Origin: Planctomycetota bacterium
Lineage (GTDB): Bacteria; Planctomycetota; Phycisphaerae; WQYP01
Assembly: GCA_021785435.1 (NCBI GenBank)
Contig: JAJYFE010000005.1
Coordinates: forward strand, 1 to 56,352
Length of the DNA: 56,352 bases
Reading direction: 5' to 3'
The notes below the pieces were generated by a model. It worked only from the letters and a program-made list of their open reading frames with translations, was not told the DNA's origin and searched no databases. This document shows, one piece after another, positions 26,968 through 34,546 of the stretch; within the stretch, counting starts at the first letter, position 1; every line of letters begins with the position of its first letter. The translations under genes and the position numbers were made by a program.

Positions 26968-28272
26968 TCACCACGCCTCTTGTTTCGCGGCGTAGCTGGG
27001 ATTCACGATTCGTATCGGCATCATGCAGACATCAAACGGGGCGCCCAGTGTCATAATCGGAGGGGGGACAACTTGGTAGTATGGGTCGTTCATGGCCTCG
27101 TATTGCAGCTGGCTGGTATCCGTGGCGCCATTGACCGGGACGACCGGGTTACCATTGTAGTTGTGGAACGTGAAAATGTTGTCGCCGTCTTGGCCCACGT
27201 AAGGCGAAATTTCCCAGGTCACGTGATCGTCACCGAAGCCGACATTCTGGCCGTCGCCGGCGTGATTGCCGGAGTTGTAAATATAGGGGCCATAAGTATT
27301 GGCCGTCGGCAGCGTGGCGACGGCCCGCTGGTACACGCCCATGCCCGGACCGTCGCCAGTGGGTCCCCACCCCCACGGCCCGGTGCCATTCTCCGGCGAC
27401 ATGTCGCTGACCAGGGGAACTTGGGTGTTGGCGCCGTTGGTGGTCCACCACTGACCCACGGGGCCGGGGACGCCCGAACTTATGACATTCGAAGGGTACG
27501 GGAAAGCGGTGGAATAGCTTATGCCTTGGCCCTCCTTGCTGGTTACATAGCCGCCGACGGAGCTGTAGGCGCCGGAGCCGGGCACCAAGCCAAAGTTGCT
27601 GAAGTATGCGGGAACTCCCGCATTTTTATAGTATTCCTCGGATGGGCCGAACGCCAAGGGGTCCGACGGGCAGATGAACGTCGCCGGGGTGGCATAGCCC
27701 TGGAGCACCAATATCCACAAGCCCGCCAGCGTGTCGACCATGCTTCCCGGATGCGAACTCTTGTACCAATCTTGCACCACGTTGGCGGCGGCGCCGGCCT
27801 CGGTGGGGACGTAGCCATAGGCGTTGTCGGGCGCGTAGTCGACGGCGCCCCCGCCGTAAGCTCCCGTAGCCGCGGACGCATTGGCGGTCGCCGGGAACGT
27901 GCCGTAGTTGCTGTTCGCGTACGTGGTCATCGCCTGGATGATCCCGCGGATGTTGGCCATGCACACCGCCCGGTTGGCCAGTTCCCGGGCCTTGGCCAAG
28001 GCTGGTAAAAGTATAGATATCAATATAGCTATAATTGATATCACCACCAGCAGCTCGATCAGCGTGAACGCGGCGCGTTTAGTTCGCGCCGGGCGCAGGC
28101 GGGCATCGAGGGCGGCCAGGAGCGGGGCGTCGGTGTAATCGCCGGGACGCCACGCGCCTGAACCGTCCAGCCCGGCGGGCCGCAGTTCCGCCACGGCGGC
28201 TCGCCTTGTCGAGTCGCCCTCTTCGGCGACTTCGGCCGCCAGGGCCAGCAGGTTGACTTGGGAAGCACTCAT
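26968..28272 (-). CDS. DUF1559-type prepilin-like protein with long repeat-containing leader
   Basis: A 434-residue protein with a type IV prepilin/pseudopilin signature, [19 protein letters not shown] (Phe69 at the presumed cleavage site, Ala at -1), then a long hydrophobic helix and a Gly/Ser/Tyr-rich exported domain. Near the C-terminus, [12 protein letters not shown] resembles the H-x9-DG region of DUF1559 proteins, abundant in Planctomycetota. The leader before the cleavage site is 68 residues, against the usual 6-26. Residues 14-25 ([12 protein letters not shown]) are encoded by a dispersed palindromic repeat. The ATG at 28272 has AAGGAGA 5 nt upstream. In-frame ATGs at 28350 and 28443 have equally good SDs and would give 460- and 491-residue forms. 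Confidence 0.85.
   Translation of the reverse strand: MSASQVNLLALAAEVAEEGDSTRRAAVAELRPAGLDGSGAWRPGDYTDAPLLAALDARLRPARTKRAAFTLIELLVVISIIAILISILLPALAKARELANRAVCMANIRGIIQAMTTYANSNYGTFPATANASAATGAYGGGAVDYAPDNAYGYVPTEAGAAANVVQDWYKSSHPGSMVDTLAGLWILVLQGYATPATFICPSDPLAFGPSEEYYKNAGVPAYFSNFGLVPGSGAYSSVGGYVTSKEGQGISYSTAFPYPSNVISSGVPGPVGQWWTTNGANTQVPLVSDMSPENGTGPWGWGPTGDGPGMGVYQRAVATLPTANTYGPYIYNSGNHAGDGQNVGFGDDHVTWEISPYVGQDGDNIFTFHNYNGNPVVPVNGATDTSQLQYEAMNDPYYQVVPPPIMTLGAPFDVCMMPIRIVNPSYAAKQEAW
28199..28230 (-). repeat. palindromic repeat family A inside the prepilin reading frame
   Basis: A 32-nt copy of the module CTCGCCTTGTCGAGTCGCCC plus TCTTCGGCGAC, the same sequence that forms the ends of the MITE-like units at 36521-36745 and 55997-56254. 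It is read in frame as part of the prepilin leader. Confidence 0.9.
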
Positions 28273-28535
28273 GAAAGTCTCCTTACAAAAAGAGGGAACA
28301 ATCCCGCCCATCCGCGGTTTCAGGTTTTCAGCGCCTTGGGAACCATTCATGGAAGTCTCCTGTAAAAAATGGACCACAATCTTTACGCCAGCCGTCGAGG
28401 GCGACGGCTCTACATGGGAATTGATGCCTTGTGGCACTTCCATGGAAATCTCCTTAAAAAAAAAGGGGGAACAATGTCACCCGTTGGCGGTCTTGTGTTT
28501 CCAGTTTTCGATGCATCGAACACGGTAAACTCCTT
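28272..28535 (-). promoter_or_regulatory. four tandem ribosome-binding/start modules ahead of the prepilin
   Basis: Four copies of one module lie in tandem on the minus strand. Each has a run of 5-9 T, an SD (AAGGAGT, AAGGAGA, CAGGAGA, AAGGAGA), exactly 5 nt, and a start codon: GTG 28523, ATG 28443, ATG 28350, ATG 28272. Spacings are 80, 93 and 78 nt. The last three are in frame with the prepilin and begin alike (MEVPQG, MNGSQG, MSASQV). The first opens a 37-codon frame ending at 28410. A family D hairpin (28390-28418) sits in the second unit. The whole looks like repeated duplication of a 5' gene end. Confidence 0.85.
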
Positions 28536-28561
28536 ACAAAAAAAGCCAACGCTTTCATAAT

Positions 28562-28580
28562 AGCCCCGGGGCCCGGGGCT
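28562..28580. terminator. GC palindrome between the DUF4838 gene and the prepilin leader
   Basis: AGCCCCGGGGCCCGGGGCT is a near-perfect 19-nt palindrome about 60 nt after the DUF4838 stop. It could form a strong hairpin. A run of seven T follows only 25 nt later, so it does not look like a standard intrinsic terminator. Confidence 0.4.
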
Positions 28581-28583
28581 TGT

Positions 28584-28621
28584 CTTTAGCAATTTTGATA
28601 ACGGATGTCACAGTCTTAAAC
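28584..28621 (-). promoter_or_regulatory. second AraC-operator-like site
   Basis: On the plus strand CTTTAGCAATTTTGATAA is followed by TGTCAC and TCTT. It aligns with the site at the araC gene (CTTTAGCGATCCTGATAA, then TTTCAC and TCTT), about 26 of 34 positions alike. It lies downstream of the DUF4838 stop and about 60 nt ahead of the prepilin start modules, so the local AraC regulator may also act on the prepilin. Confidence 0.5.
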
Positions 28622-28639
28622 ACAGCGCCGGCCCCCTTT

Positions 28640-30583
28640 TCAAGGCCTTGGGAGCTTGCGGCCCCAGGCTTGCATGACCCGGGCGATGGAACCGTACCCG
28701 GCCGGCCCGTTGTCGAACACCCAGCCGCCCTTGAAACTCCGGATAAATGTTTCCAAGCCGTCCAATTCCTGTCTGGCCCGCCGAAACTTGCCCTGCGCGC
28801 GCCGATCCAGGAAACGGCGGGTGCGCAGAGCCACCTGATAGCCCGCCCAGACGCCTTCCAGGCGTTGGGCGTACAGATGGCGGCCCCGAACCAGCGCCCG
28901 GGCCCGGGCCATATCGCGCCCCAGTTTCCGAAGCAGCGCGTCCGTGAAAAGATTCCACGCGCCCCAGCCGCCGCTGTAGAAATGGCCCCCGCCTTCCGCC
29001 GCCTTTTCCATGGCCTGGTAATACCGCTTCATGGGCGCCGCGGCGGGGCCGAAATAATTCTGGTAGTACCGGTCCAATTCCTTGTGGACGTTCATATTGG
29101 GATTCCACAGGAGCTGGCCGTACATATACAGGTCCAGCCCCTGCGGCCCCCAGCTCGGGTGCGACTCCAGGTACACTCCATCCACGTGGTAACGGCGGTA
29201 GGCGCGCAAGCGATTCACCATGGTATGAATAATGGGCAGCGGGCCGTACCAGCAGTAACCGGACCAATATTCGTAGGTCATCAGGGGCGGCCTCGTCAGC
29301 CGGGCATAACCCTTCAGGACCTTGAGGAAATTCGCGTTCCCCGGGCTGGACGGATCGGTCAGGCTTCTGGAATAATCGCTGTAGGATGCGGTGTAGGCGG
29401 CAGCCTGCACCACCAGGTTCGGCGCCAGTGAATGGACCAGGCTGGGGACCCCGGTGTACTCGGAATAGGCGAGGCAGCCGATCCTGGCCCAAGGCACTGC
29501 CTTGGCCACCAGGCGGGCCACAATATTATTGAATTCGCAGACGCGATTAGACATCGACACGCCGCCGTAGGGACTTTTTTGGCCGGGATCGTCCATGGCT
29601 CTGGACTTCGGGCCTTGGCTAAAGAGTCCCAAGTTATCCTGCGGGGTGATGGAAAAAATCCGCTGTTCGGGATTGGCCTTGGCCTCGGCGATAATTTGGG
29701 CGGCCACCAGTTTTTGTACGGCCCGGTTGGCCAAGTCCAGTTGTCCATTGGGGTCGCGTCGGCCATTGATTAAAGCGAAATAGTTCGGATGTTTGGCGAA
29801 ATATTCCTGGGGCGGCACCAGCTGGTCGTAACTGCCGTCCCCAAAATTCACCCAAAAGCAACCGCCGTATTTTGTGATGAGGCCCGCCTGGCCGGTATTG
29901 ACCAGGTCAACATTCAAGCGACTGCGCACCGCCCACAGGCGGGCCATGGCGCGCTGCCGGGCCGTTTCGTCCTGCCACTCCACGTATTTTCTGATTCCCC
30001 AGCGATATTTATACGCGGGGCGATACGTCTTGCGGCCCAGCGGCAGAACAATCCGTTTCAATTTTGGCACATATTCGCCCCAGCGCTCGGGCCGATACCA
30101 GCGCACGCCGAGGCTTTCCAGAAACTGGTACACGCCGTACAACGTGCCGCGTTCCTGAACAAAGACCTGCCCTTGCGCTTTGACCGTCGGGCCAATGCCG
30201 CCGGCGATGCGCAGGCGATGGGGGCTTACGGCGATGGCGAAAGAGTCCGGCCCCAGCTTTTGCCAACCCAGGCCGCGGTTGTAGGGATGCGGGCCAAGGA
30301 TAATCAGCGGGGCGCCGACCGGTGTGGCGGTCCGCGCGATTTTCAACTTTTTACCCGTGATTCGCCGCAGGTAAGTCCGCAACTGCCGCGCCGCGAAGTT
30401 TTCCACCGGCGTCGGCGAAACCGGCAGCACGATCACCGGCGTGCGATGGGCGCCCAGCAGGACCATCGATGAACGGGCGGCCGCGGGTGGCGCCGCAACC
30501 GCCTGGCGGCAGGCGCCGCCCGCGAACAGCATCGCCAGCAGGGCGCCAGCGACGCGGAAATAGGGTTGGCAGGTGTACCGCAT
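28640..30583 (-). CDS. secreted DUF4838 protein (glycosidase-like)
   Basis: A 647-residue exported protein. Residues 1-31 form a signal peptide; Cys25 in FAGGAC could also be lipidated, but the lipobox is poor. Residues 45-165 (VIVLPVSPTPVENFAARQL to FLESLGVRWYRP) resemble the alpha/beta N-terminal domain found before family 67/20-type glycosidases. The rest is DUF4838 (RKYVEWQDE, RIFSITPQDN, IGCLAYSEYT, MTYEYWSGY, YLESHPSWGPQGLDLY). The family is seen with polysaccharide-degrading genes and is presumed to act on glycans; no substrate is proven here. AGGAGGA lies 7 nt before the ATG. It is divergent from the AraC gene and presumably under its control. Confidence 0.87.
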   Translation of the reverse strand: MRYTCQPYFRVAGALLAMLFAGGACRQAVAAPPAAARSSMVLLGAHRTPVIVLPVSPTPVENFAARQLRTYLRRITGKKLKIARTATPVGAPLIILGPHPYNRGLGWQKLGPDSFAIAVSPHRLRIAGGIGPTVKAQGQVFVQERGTLYGVYQFLESLGVRWYRPERWGEYVPKLKRIVLPLGRKTYRPAYKYRWGIRKYVEWQDETARQRAMARLWAVRSRLNVDLVNTGQAGLITKYGGCFWVNFGDGSYDQLVPPQEYFAKHPNYFALINGRRDPNGQLDLANRAVQKLVAAQIIAEAKANPEQRIFSITPQDNLGLFSQGPKSRAMDDPGQKSPYGGVSMSNRVCEFNNIVARLVAKAVPWARIGCLAYSEYTGVPSLVHSLAPNLVVQAAAYTASYSDYSRSLTDPSSPGNANFLKVLKGYARLTRPPLMTYEYWSGYCWYGPLPIIHTMVNRLRAYRRYHVDGVYLESHPSWGPQGLDLYMYGQLLWNPNMNVHKELDRYYQNYFGPAAAPMKRYYQAMEKAAEGGGHFYSGGWGAWNLFTDALLRKLGRDMARARALVRGRHLYAQRLEGVWAGYQVALRTRRFLDRRAQGKFRRARQELDGLETFIRSFKGGWVFDNGPAGYGSIARVMQAWGRKLPRP

Positions 30584-30637
30584 GGTTTGGTCCTCCTATC
30601 TTGTTTCGATTCATCCACCCGGTGCGGCGGCTGGTTC

Positions 30638-30665
30638 TTGTTCCGATCGCACGGCTTGGTATGAT
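30638..30665 (+). promoter_or_regulatory. candidate promoter of the AraC-type gene
   Basis: TTGTTC, a 16-nt spacer and TATGAT, in the 141-bp gap between the divergent DUF4838 and AraC genes. The start of transcription would fall near 30672, upstream of the direct-repeat operator. Confidence 0.4.
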
Positions 30666-30693
30666 AATAAACAATGAAGGCGTGCGCCTTTAG

Positions 30694-30725
30694 CGATCCT
30701 GATAATATATTTCACGATCTTGATA
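30694..30725 (+). promoter_or_regulatory. AraC-type direct-repeat operator
   Basis: Two direct half-sites, CGATCCTGATA (30694-30704) and CGATCTTGATA (30715-30725), begin 21 bp apart, two helical turns, as expected for an AraC-family dimer. The second half-site touches the ATG at 30725. Binding downstream of the presumed promoter would favour self-repression, and it could also act on the divergent DUF4838 gene. Confidence 0.6.
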
Positions 30726-31702
30726 TGACCAGCCCAGCTAAATCGCCGGTTTCCGTCGTGCGGCCCGCCGGGGCGGTGCACGGGCCCCCGGTGCGACCAG
30801 TGCCGTCCGTGGGTTGCGACCGGGCGGTTATGACGAGCTTCGCCGCGGTGGGCGAAGTGCCGGTGCGACAAGTGCTGTACTGCGATCGTTACTCGCGTCC
30901 GCCCAGTGGCGCCCTGGTCGTCAGCGACGGGTACCCGGGCCATCTGCTGCAACTGGCGGTCAGCGGTCGCGTGGAGTACGAGGTGGCCGGGCGTACCTAC
31001 CTGCTGCGGCCGGGCGACTTAATCTGGCACCACGAGCTCGAGACGGTCAAGCGGCGCGTCTTGACGGGGCAGTGGGAATGCTACAGCGTGAATTTTCTGG
31101 CGCCGGATTTGCCGCCGCCGCCGTTCGATCGGCGGGTGCGCCATGTCAGCCCGGCGATCGAGCGCCGCTTCGCCGCGCTGCTGGCGGCTTGGCGGCAAAC
31201 GGCCGCGCTGCCGGTGGTGCGTTTGCTGCGCGTCCATGCGGCCTTAGGCGAGTTGTTGGCGGATCTATTGGCGGGCTCGTCCGCGCCAACTCCCGAAAGC
31301 GGCTTCCGCACGGACGAGCCGGCCTTGTTGTGGTGGCAAATCGAAGAGCGCCTGCGCCACAAGCTCGCCGGGCCGATGACCACGCGGCGAATCGCCGAAA
31401 TAGCCGGCTACAGTTTCGCCACAGTCAACTCCGCTTGTCATGCCGCGACGGGTCAATCGCCGATGAAGCGCTTTAAGCACCTTCGCCTGAGCCTGGCCCG
31501 CAGCCTGGTGGAACGCTCGCGGATGAAATTTTGGGAAATCGCCGAGCATGTCGGTTACGAACTGCAGCATCAGTTCAGCCGCGACTACCATAAAGCGTTC
31601 GGCGCCGCGCCGCGCGACCACCGCCGCGCGGCTGCTGGGCAGGGGCCCGAGGGGGGCGGGGGCCGACGGAGCCAGGCTCAAGCGCAAAGGCGCGGCGGGT
31701 AG
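30725..31702 (+). CDS. AraC-family transcriptional regulator
   Basis: A 325-residue regulator. An N-terminal cupin-like sensor (LQLAVSGRVEYEVAGRTYLL, then RPGDLIW) probably binds a sugar. The C-terminal HTH_18 domain shows MTTRRIAEIAGYSFATVN and FWEIAEHVGYELQHQFSRDY with the typical second helix-turn-helix ending KAFGAAP. I start it at the ATG at 30725, because the frame's first 17 codons (from 30674) coincide with the operator sequence. An ATG at 30830 is a shorter option. It lies between the divergent DUF4838 gene and the URO-D/GH4 genes, so it probably controls this carbohydrate locus. Confidence 0.88.
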   Translation: MTSPAKSPVSVVRPAGAVHGPPVRPVPSVGCDRAVMTSFAAVGEVPVRQVLYCDRYSRPPSGALVVSDGYPGHLLQLAVSGRVEYEVAGRTYLLRPGDLIWHHELETVKRRVLTGQWECYSVNFLAPDLPPPPFDRRVRHVSPAIERRFAALLAAWRQTAALPVVRLLRVHAALGELLADLLAGSSAPTPESGFRTDEPALLWWQIEERLRHKLAGPMTTRRIAEIAGYSFATVNSACHAATGQSPMKRFKHLRLSLARSLVERSRMKFWEIAEHVGYELQHQFSRDYHKAFGAAPRDHRRAAAGQGPEGGGGRRSQAQAQRRGG

Positions 31703-31718
31703 ACCCCGTGTGACGACC

Positions 31719-31746
31719 AGCCGACGGGGCGTCGGCTCTACAGGGG
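31719..31746 (+). repeat. family D hairpin after the AraC gene
   Basis: AGCCGACGGGGCGTCGGCT is a perfect 8-bp stem with a 3-nt loop, followed by CTACAGGGG. It is a relative of 21492, 28390, 36922 and 39844. It lies 17 nt past the AraC stop and may trim or end that message. Confidence 0.75.
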
Positions 31747-31832
31747 GGGCGGCGCTACGGGGGGCTGAAGCGCGAAGTATTTTATTAAAACTGCCAAAGG
31801 CGCGAGCCGCGCCGCAAGCTTATAATTACCAT

Positions 31833-32993
31833 GTGGCCAACACGCTTACTTATCCGCCGATCACGCCGCTTGCCGGTATTCATGTCTGGACGGAGCGGCT
31901 TGAACACATCGCCGGCCAGCCGCTGGAATTTTGCCCGGATTTTCCCGCCATTACACGGAGGTTCGAAGCCTGGTGGGCGCACGAGTTGATCGACCGCCCG
32001 ATTTTCATCGCCGCAGCCAATACGAATCCAGGCCGGCCCATCAATCGCCGGCTCGAGCTGCTGGAAAATCCCCAGGCCTGGCTCGCGGCGAAGCTGGCTG
32101 ACCTGCGGCAGACCCATCGGGTGGGCGACGCGTTGCCCCACGTCCGTGTGGATTTCGGCCCCGTGCTGCTCGGCGGAATGCTCGGCGGTAAGACCGAGTT
32201 CGGCGCTGACACAACCTGGACGCACTCGTTTATCCATGACGATTGGTCGAACGCGCCGGACTGGACGCTGCGTCCGGACAATCAGCTTTGGGTGTTGTTA
32301 CGCCAACTGTTGCGGCTCGCGGCAAAGGACGCGAAGGGGCGATACCTGGTGTGCACCCCGGACCTGGGCGGATCGGCCGACGTGTTGCTCAACCTCCGCG
32401 GCTCAGCGCCATTATGCTTGGACACCGTGGAGCAGCCGGAACGCGTGCGTGGCGCCCTGGAGGCCATTTATCCCGCCTGGCGCCGGGCGTTCACGGAGAT
32501 GAATCGCATCCCGCTCGAAAGCGGCGCCGGCGTCATTCACTGGCTGGGGCTTTGGTCAAACCGCCCTTATATGATCCCGGCCTGTGATTTTAGTTTCATG
32601 ATCGGCCCCGCCGAATTTCGGCGACTATGTTGGCCCGACATCGCGCGCCAGGCCGCCACGGTGGGCCGGGCGGTCTTTCACCTCGATGGCCCCGGCGCGG
32701 CGCGGCACGTGGATGCGCTCCTTGAGGTACCGGACATCCAGGCCATCCAGTTCACGCCCGGTACGGGAACGCCGTCGGCGCTGGCGTGGGTGGATATGTT
32801 CCGGAAAATTCAAGAACACGGTCGCTCCATGCTGGTGATCTGCCCCGCCGACGAAGTGTTATCCTTGTGCGACGCGCTGCGTCCTGAAGGATTGGCCATC
32901 CTTATCGTGGATGCGCTAACGCCCGAAGCACTGGACGAACTATTCGCCGGATTCGAGAAAAAGTTCCTGAACGGAAAAGGATCCATGCCGTGA
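31833..32993 (+). CDS. URO-D-like (uroporphyrinogen decarboxylase family) protein
   Basis: A 386-residue member of the URO-D superfamily, which also holds methyltransferase-like enzymes and planctomycetal homologues of unknown role. Segments such as FSFMIGPAEFRRLCWPDI, FHLDGPGAARHVDAL and IQAIQFTPGTGTPSA fit the C-terminal half of the barrel. Haem synthesis is unlikely: the genes around it are for glycan use, and such URO-D relatives often sit in sugar loci. I start it at a GTG at 31833; TATAAT ends 6 nt before it and there is no SD, so a leaderless start is possible. The open frame reaches back to 31548 through the AraC end. Its TGA overlaps a GTG of the GH4 gene. Confidence 0.75.
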   Translation: MANTLTYPPITPLAGIHVWTERLEHIAGQPLEFCPDFPAITRRFEAWWAHELIDRPIFIAAANTNPGRPINRRLELLENPQAWLAAKLADLRQTHRVGDALPHVRVDFGPVLLGGMLGGKTEFGADTTWTHSFIHDDWSNAPDWTLRPDNQLWVLLRQLLRLAAKDAKGRYLVCTPDLGGSADVLLNLRGSAPLCLDTVEQPERVRGALEAIYPAWRRAFTEMNRIPLESGAGVIHWLGLWSNRPYMIPACDFSFMIGPAEFRRLCWPDIARQAATVGRAVFHLDGPGAARHVDALLEVPDIQAIQFTPGTGTPSALAWVDMFRKIQEHGRSMLVICPADEVLSLCDALRPEGLAILIVDALTPEALDELFAGFEKKFLNGKGSMP

Positions 32994-33028
32994 GTCGTTC
33001 CGGGCGGCGGAAAAGGGAGTTGGGCCAT

Positions 33029-34375
33029 ATGGGCCGTCTTAGTCAACTAAAAATAGTTCTCATTGGCGGCGGCAGCGTCAATTGGGCCCCCAACATCGTC
33101 CGCGACATGTTGCTGACGCCATCCCTGTGCAACTCGGAATTTGTTCTCCTTGATATTGACCAGGCGGCCGGCGATTTAACGAAGGCCTTTCTCCAAAAAC
33201 TGGCGACGGGGCTCGGCGCCAAGGCCCGGTTCGAGTCCACCACGCAGCCGTCCGCGCTGGCCGGGGCCGATTACGTGCTGATCACCATCTCCACCGGCGG
33301 TTTGGAAGCCATGGCGCACGATCTGAGGATTCCCGAAAAATATAGCGTCTTCCACACGGTCGGCGACACCTGCGGCCCCGGGGGTTGGGCGAGAACCATC
33401 CGCAATTTCCAGGTTTTCGACGATCTGTCCAAGCGGATCAACCGCTATGCCCCTGGCGCCATGGTGCTCAACTACAGCAACCCGATGACCACCCTGACCG
33501 ACGTCCTGGCGCGACGCTGCCAGGGACCTGTGATCGGTCTGTGCCACGGCCTGTTCGAAAATTTGGAATTCATCAAGGGCCTCTATAAGCTCGACCGCGA
33601 GGAAGACATTACCCTTCGCTATGGGGGGCTTAATCATTTTTTTTGGTGCACCAGCGTCCGGGCCCGGGATATCGACGTGCTGGCGGATTTGAAACGCCGG
33701 CTGCCGCGGGGCGGCTTCACCCGCCTGCTCAGCCACCTGAGGCGCGACGCCGCGGGTTTTGGCTCGGAAAACCGCGAAGTGGCGACGGAGCTGTTTCAGG
33801 TGACCGGGACGATGCCGTACCTTGGCGACCGGCATACGTGCGAATTCTTTTCCTGCTACCTCACCGACCGGCGGAATCTGAAGAAATACAAACTGGTGCG
33901 CACCACCATCGCCCAGCGGCGGCGGATGGCCCTGCGAAGGCGACGCGAGATCGAGCGCCTGGCGCGCACGACCCCGGACCCGAGCTATCATCAGCGAACG
34001 CGTGAAACCGCCGCCGACATTATCGACGCCCACGTCCGGGGGAGGAGTTTTATCGACGTTGGCAACACGCCCAACCGGGGGCAGATTGCCAATCTGCCGC
34101 GCGGCCTGGTGGTGGAGACGGCGGTGCGCGTCGATGGTACGGGCGTAACCCCGCTGACCTTCGGTGAATTGCCGGAGCTCATCGCTGGTTTCGTGCAACC
34201 GCACGCGCAGGCGTTTGGAATGGTCGTGGACGCCTGTCGGCACGGCAACCGCAGCTTGGCCGTTCAGGCGTTGCGTCTGGATCCACTGTGCGCTCATCTT
34301 ACCGGCGAGCAGGTCCGGCGGTTGGCCGATGAATTGCTCGGGGCGCATCGTTCTTACATTCGGTGTTTTGGCTGA
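33029..34375 (+). CDS. glycoside hydrolase family 4 enzyme (alpha-galactosidase/glucosidase-like)
   Basis: A 448-residue NAD+- and Mn2+-dependent glycosidase of family GH4. The Rossmann motif IGGGSVNWAP is at residues 12-21, NYSNPM at 148-153, and metal ligands Cys172 (GLCHG) and His203 (GLNHFFW) match Thermotoga GH4 enzymes. GH4 acts on alpha-galactosides, alpha-glucosides or glucuronides by an oxidation-elimination path; the SVNW variant resembles alpha-galactosidase/galacturonase members. The ATG at 33029 has AGGGAG 9 nt upstream. A GTG at 32990 overlapping the preceding TGA, with AAAGGA upstream, is a serious alternative that adds 13 basic residues. It is cytoplasmic and probably coupled to the URO-D gene. 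Confidence 0.9.
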   Translation: MGRLSQLKIVLIGGGSVNWAPNIVRDMLLTPSLCNSEFVLLDIDQAAGDLTKAFLQKLATGLGAKARFESTTQPSALAGADYVLITISTGGLEAMAHDLRIPEKYSVFHTVGDTCGPGGWARTIRNFQVFDDLSKRINRYAPGAMVLNYSNPMTTLTDVLARRCQGPVIGLCHGLFENLEFIKGLYKLDREEDITLRYGGLNHFFWCTSVRARDIDVLADLKRRLPRGGFTRLLSHLRRDAAGFGSENREVATELFQVTGTMPYLGDRHTCEFFSCYLTDRRNLKKYKLVRTTIAQRRRMALRRRREIERLARTTPDPSYHQRTRETAADIIDAHVRGRSFIDVGNTPNRGQIANLPRGLVVETAVRVDGTGVTPLTFGELPELIAGFVQPHAQAFGMVVDACRHGNRSLAVQALRLDPLCAHLTGEQVRRLADELLGAHRSYIRCFG

Positions 34376-34546
34376 TGCGGCAGGGGCGCCAGTTATCCGC
34401 GTCCGTGTACCCGGCGGTAGGCACGCGGCAATCCGGATTTTCCATGGAGGCGGTCGGAAAAGGCCGGCGACCCTGGGGTGATTCAGTGGTTGAATGCGCA
34501 CGGAGTGACGCGAATACGGATTAGTTAAACAGGGGTACATCAACTT

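Noticed and set aside
26749-28008. A 419-codon plus-strand frame opposite the prepilin gene
   Set aside because: It is a shadow of a Gly/Ser-rich gene; the prepilin signature and SD on the minus strand decide.
28562-28580. Reading the GC palindrome as a clear intrinsic terminator
   Set aside because: The T-run lies 25 nt too far; it is listed only as a weak candidate.
30674-30724. Starting the AraC protein at the ATG at 30674
   Set aside because: The first 17 codons coincide with a direct-repeat operator that also occurs in non-coding DNA at 28584, so this stretch is regulatory. A leaderless start here cannot be fully excluded.
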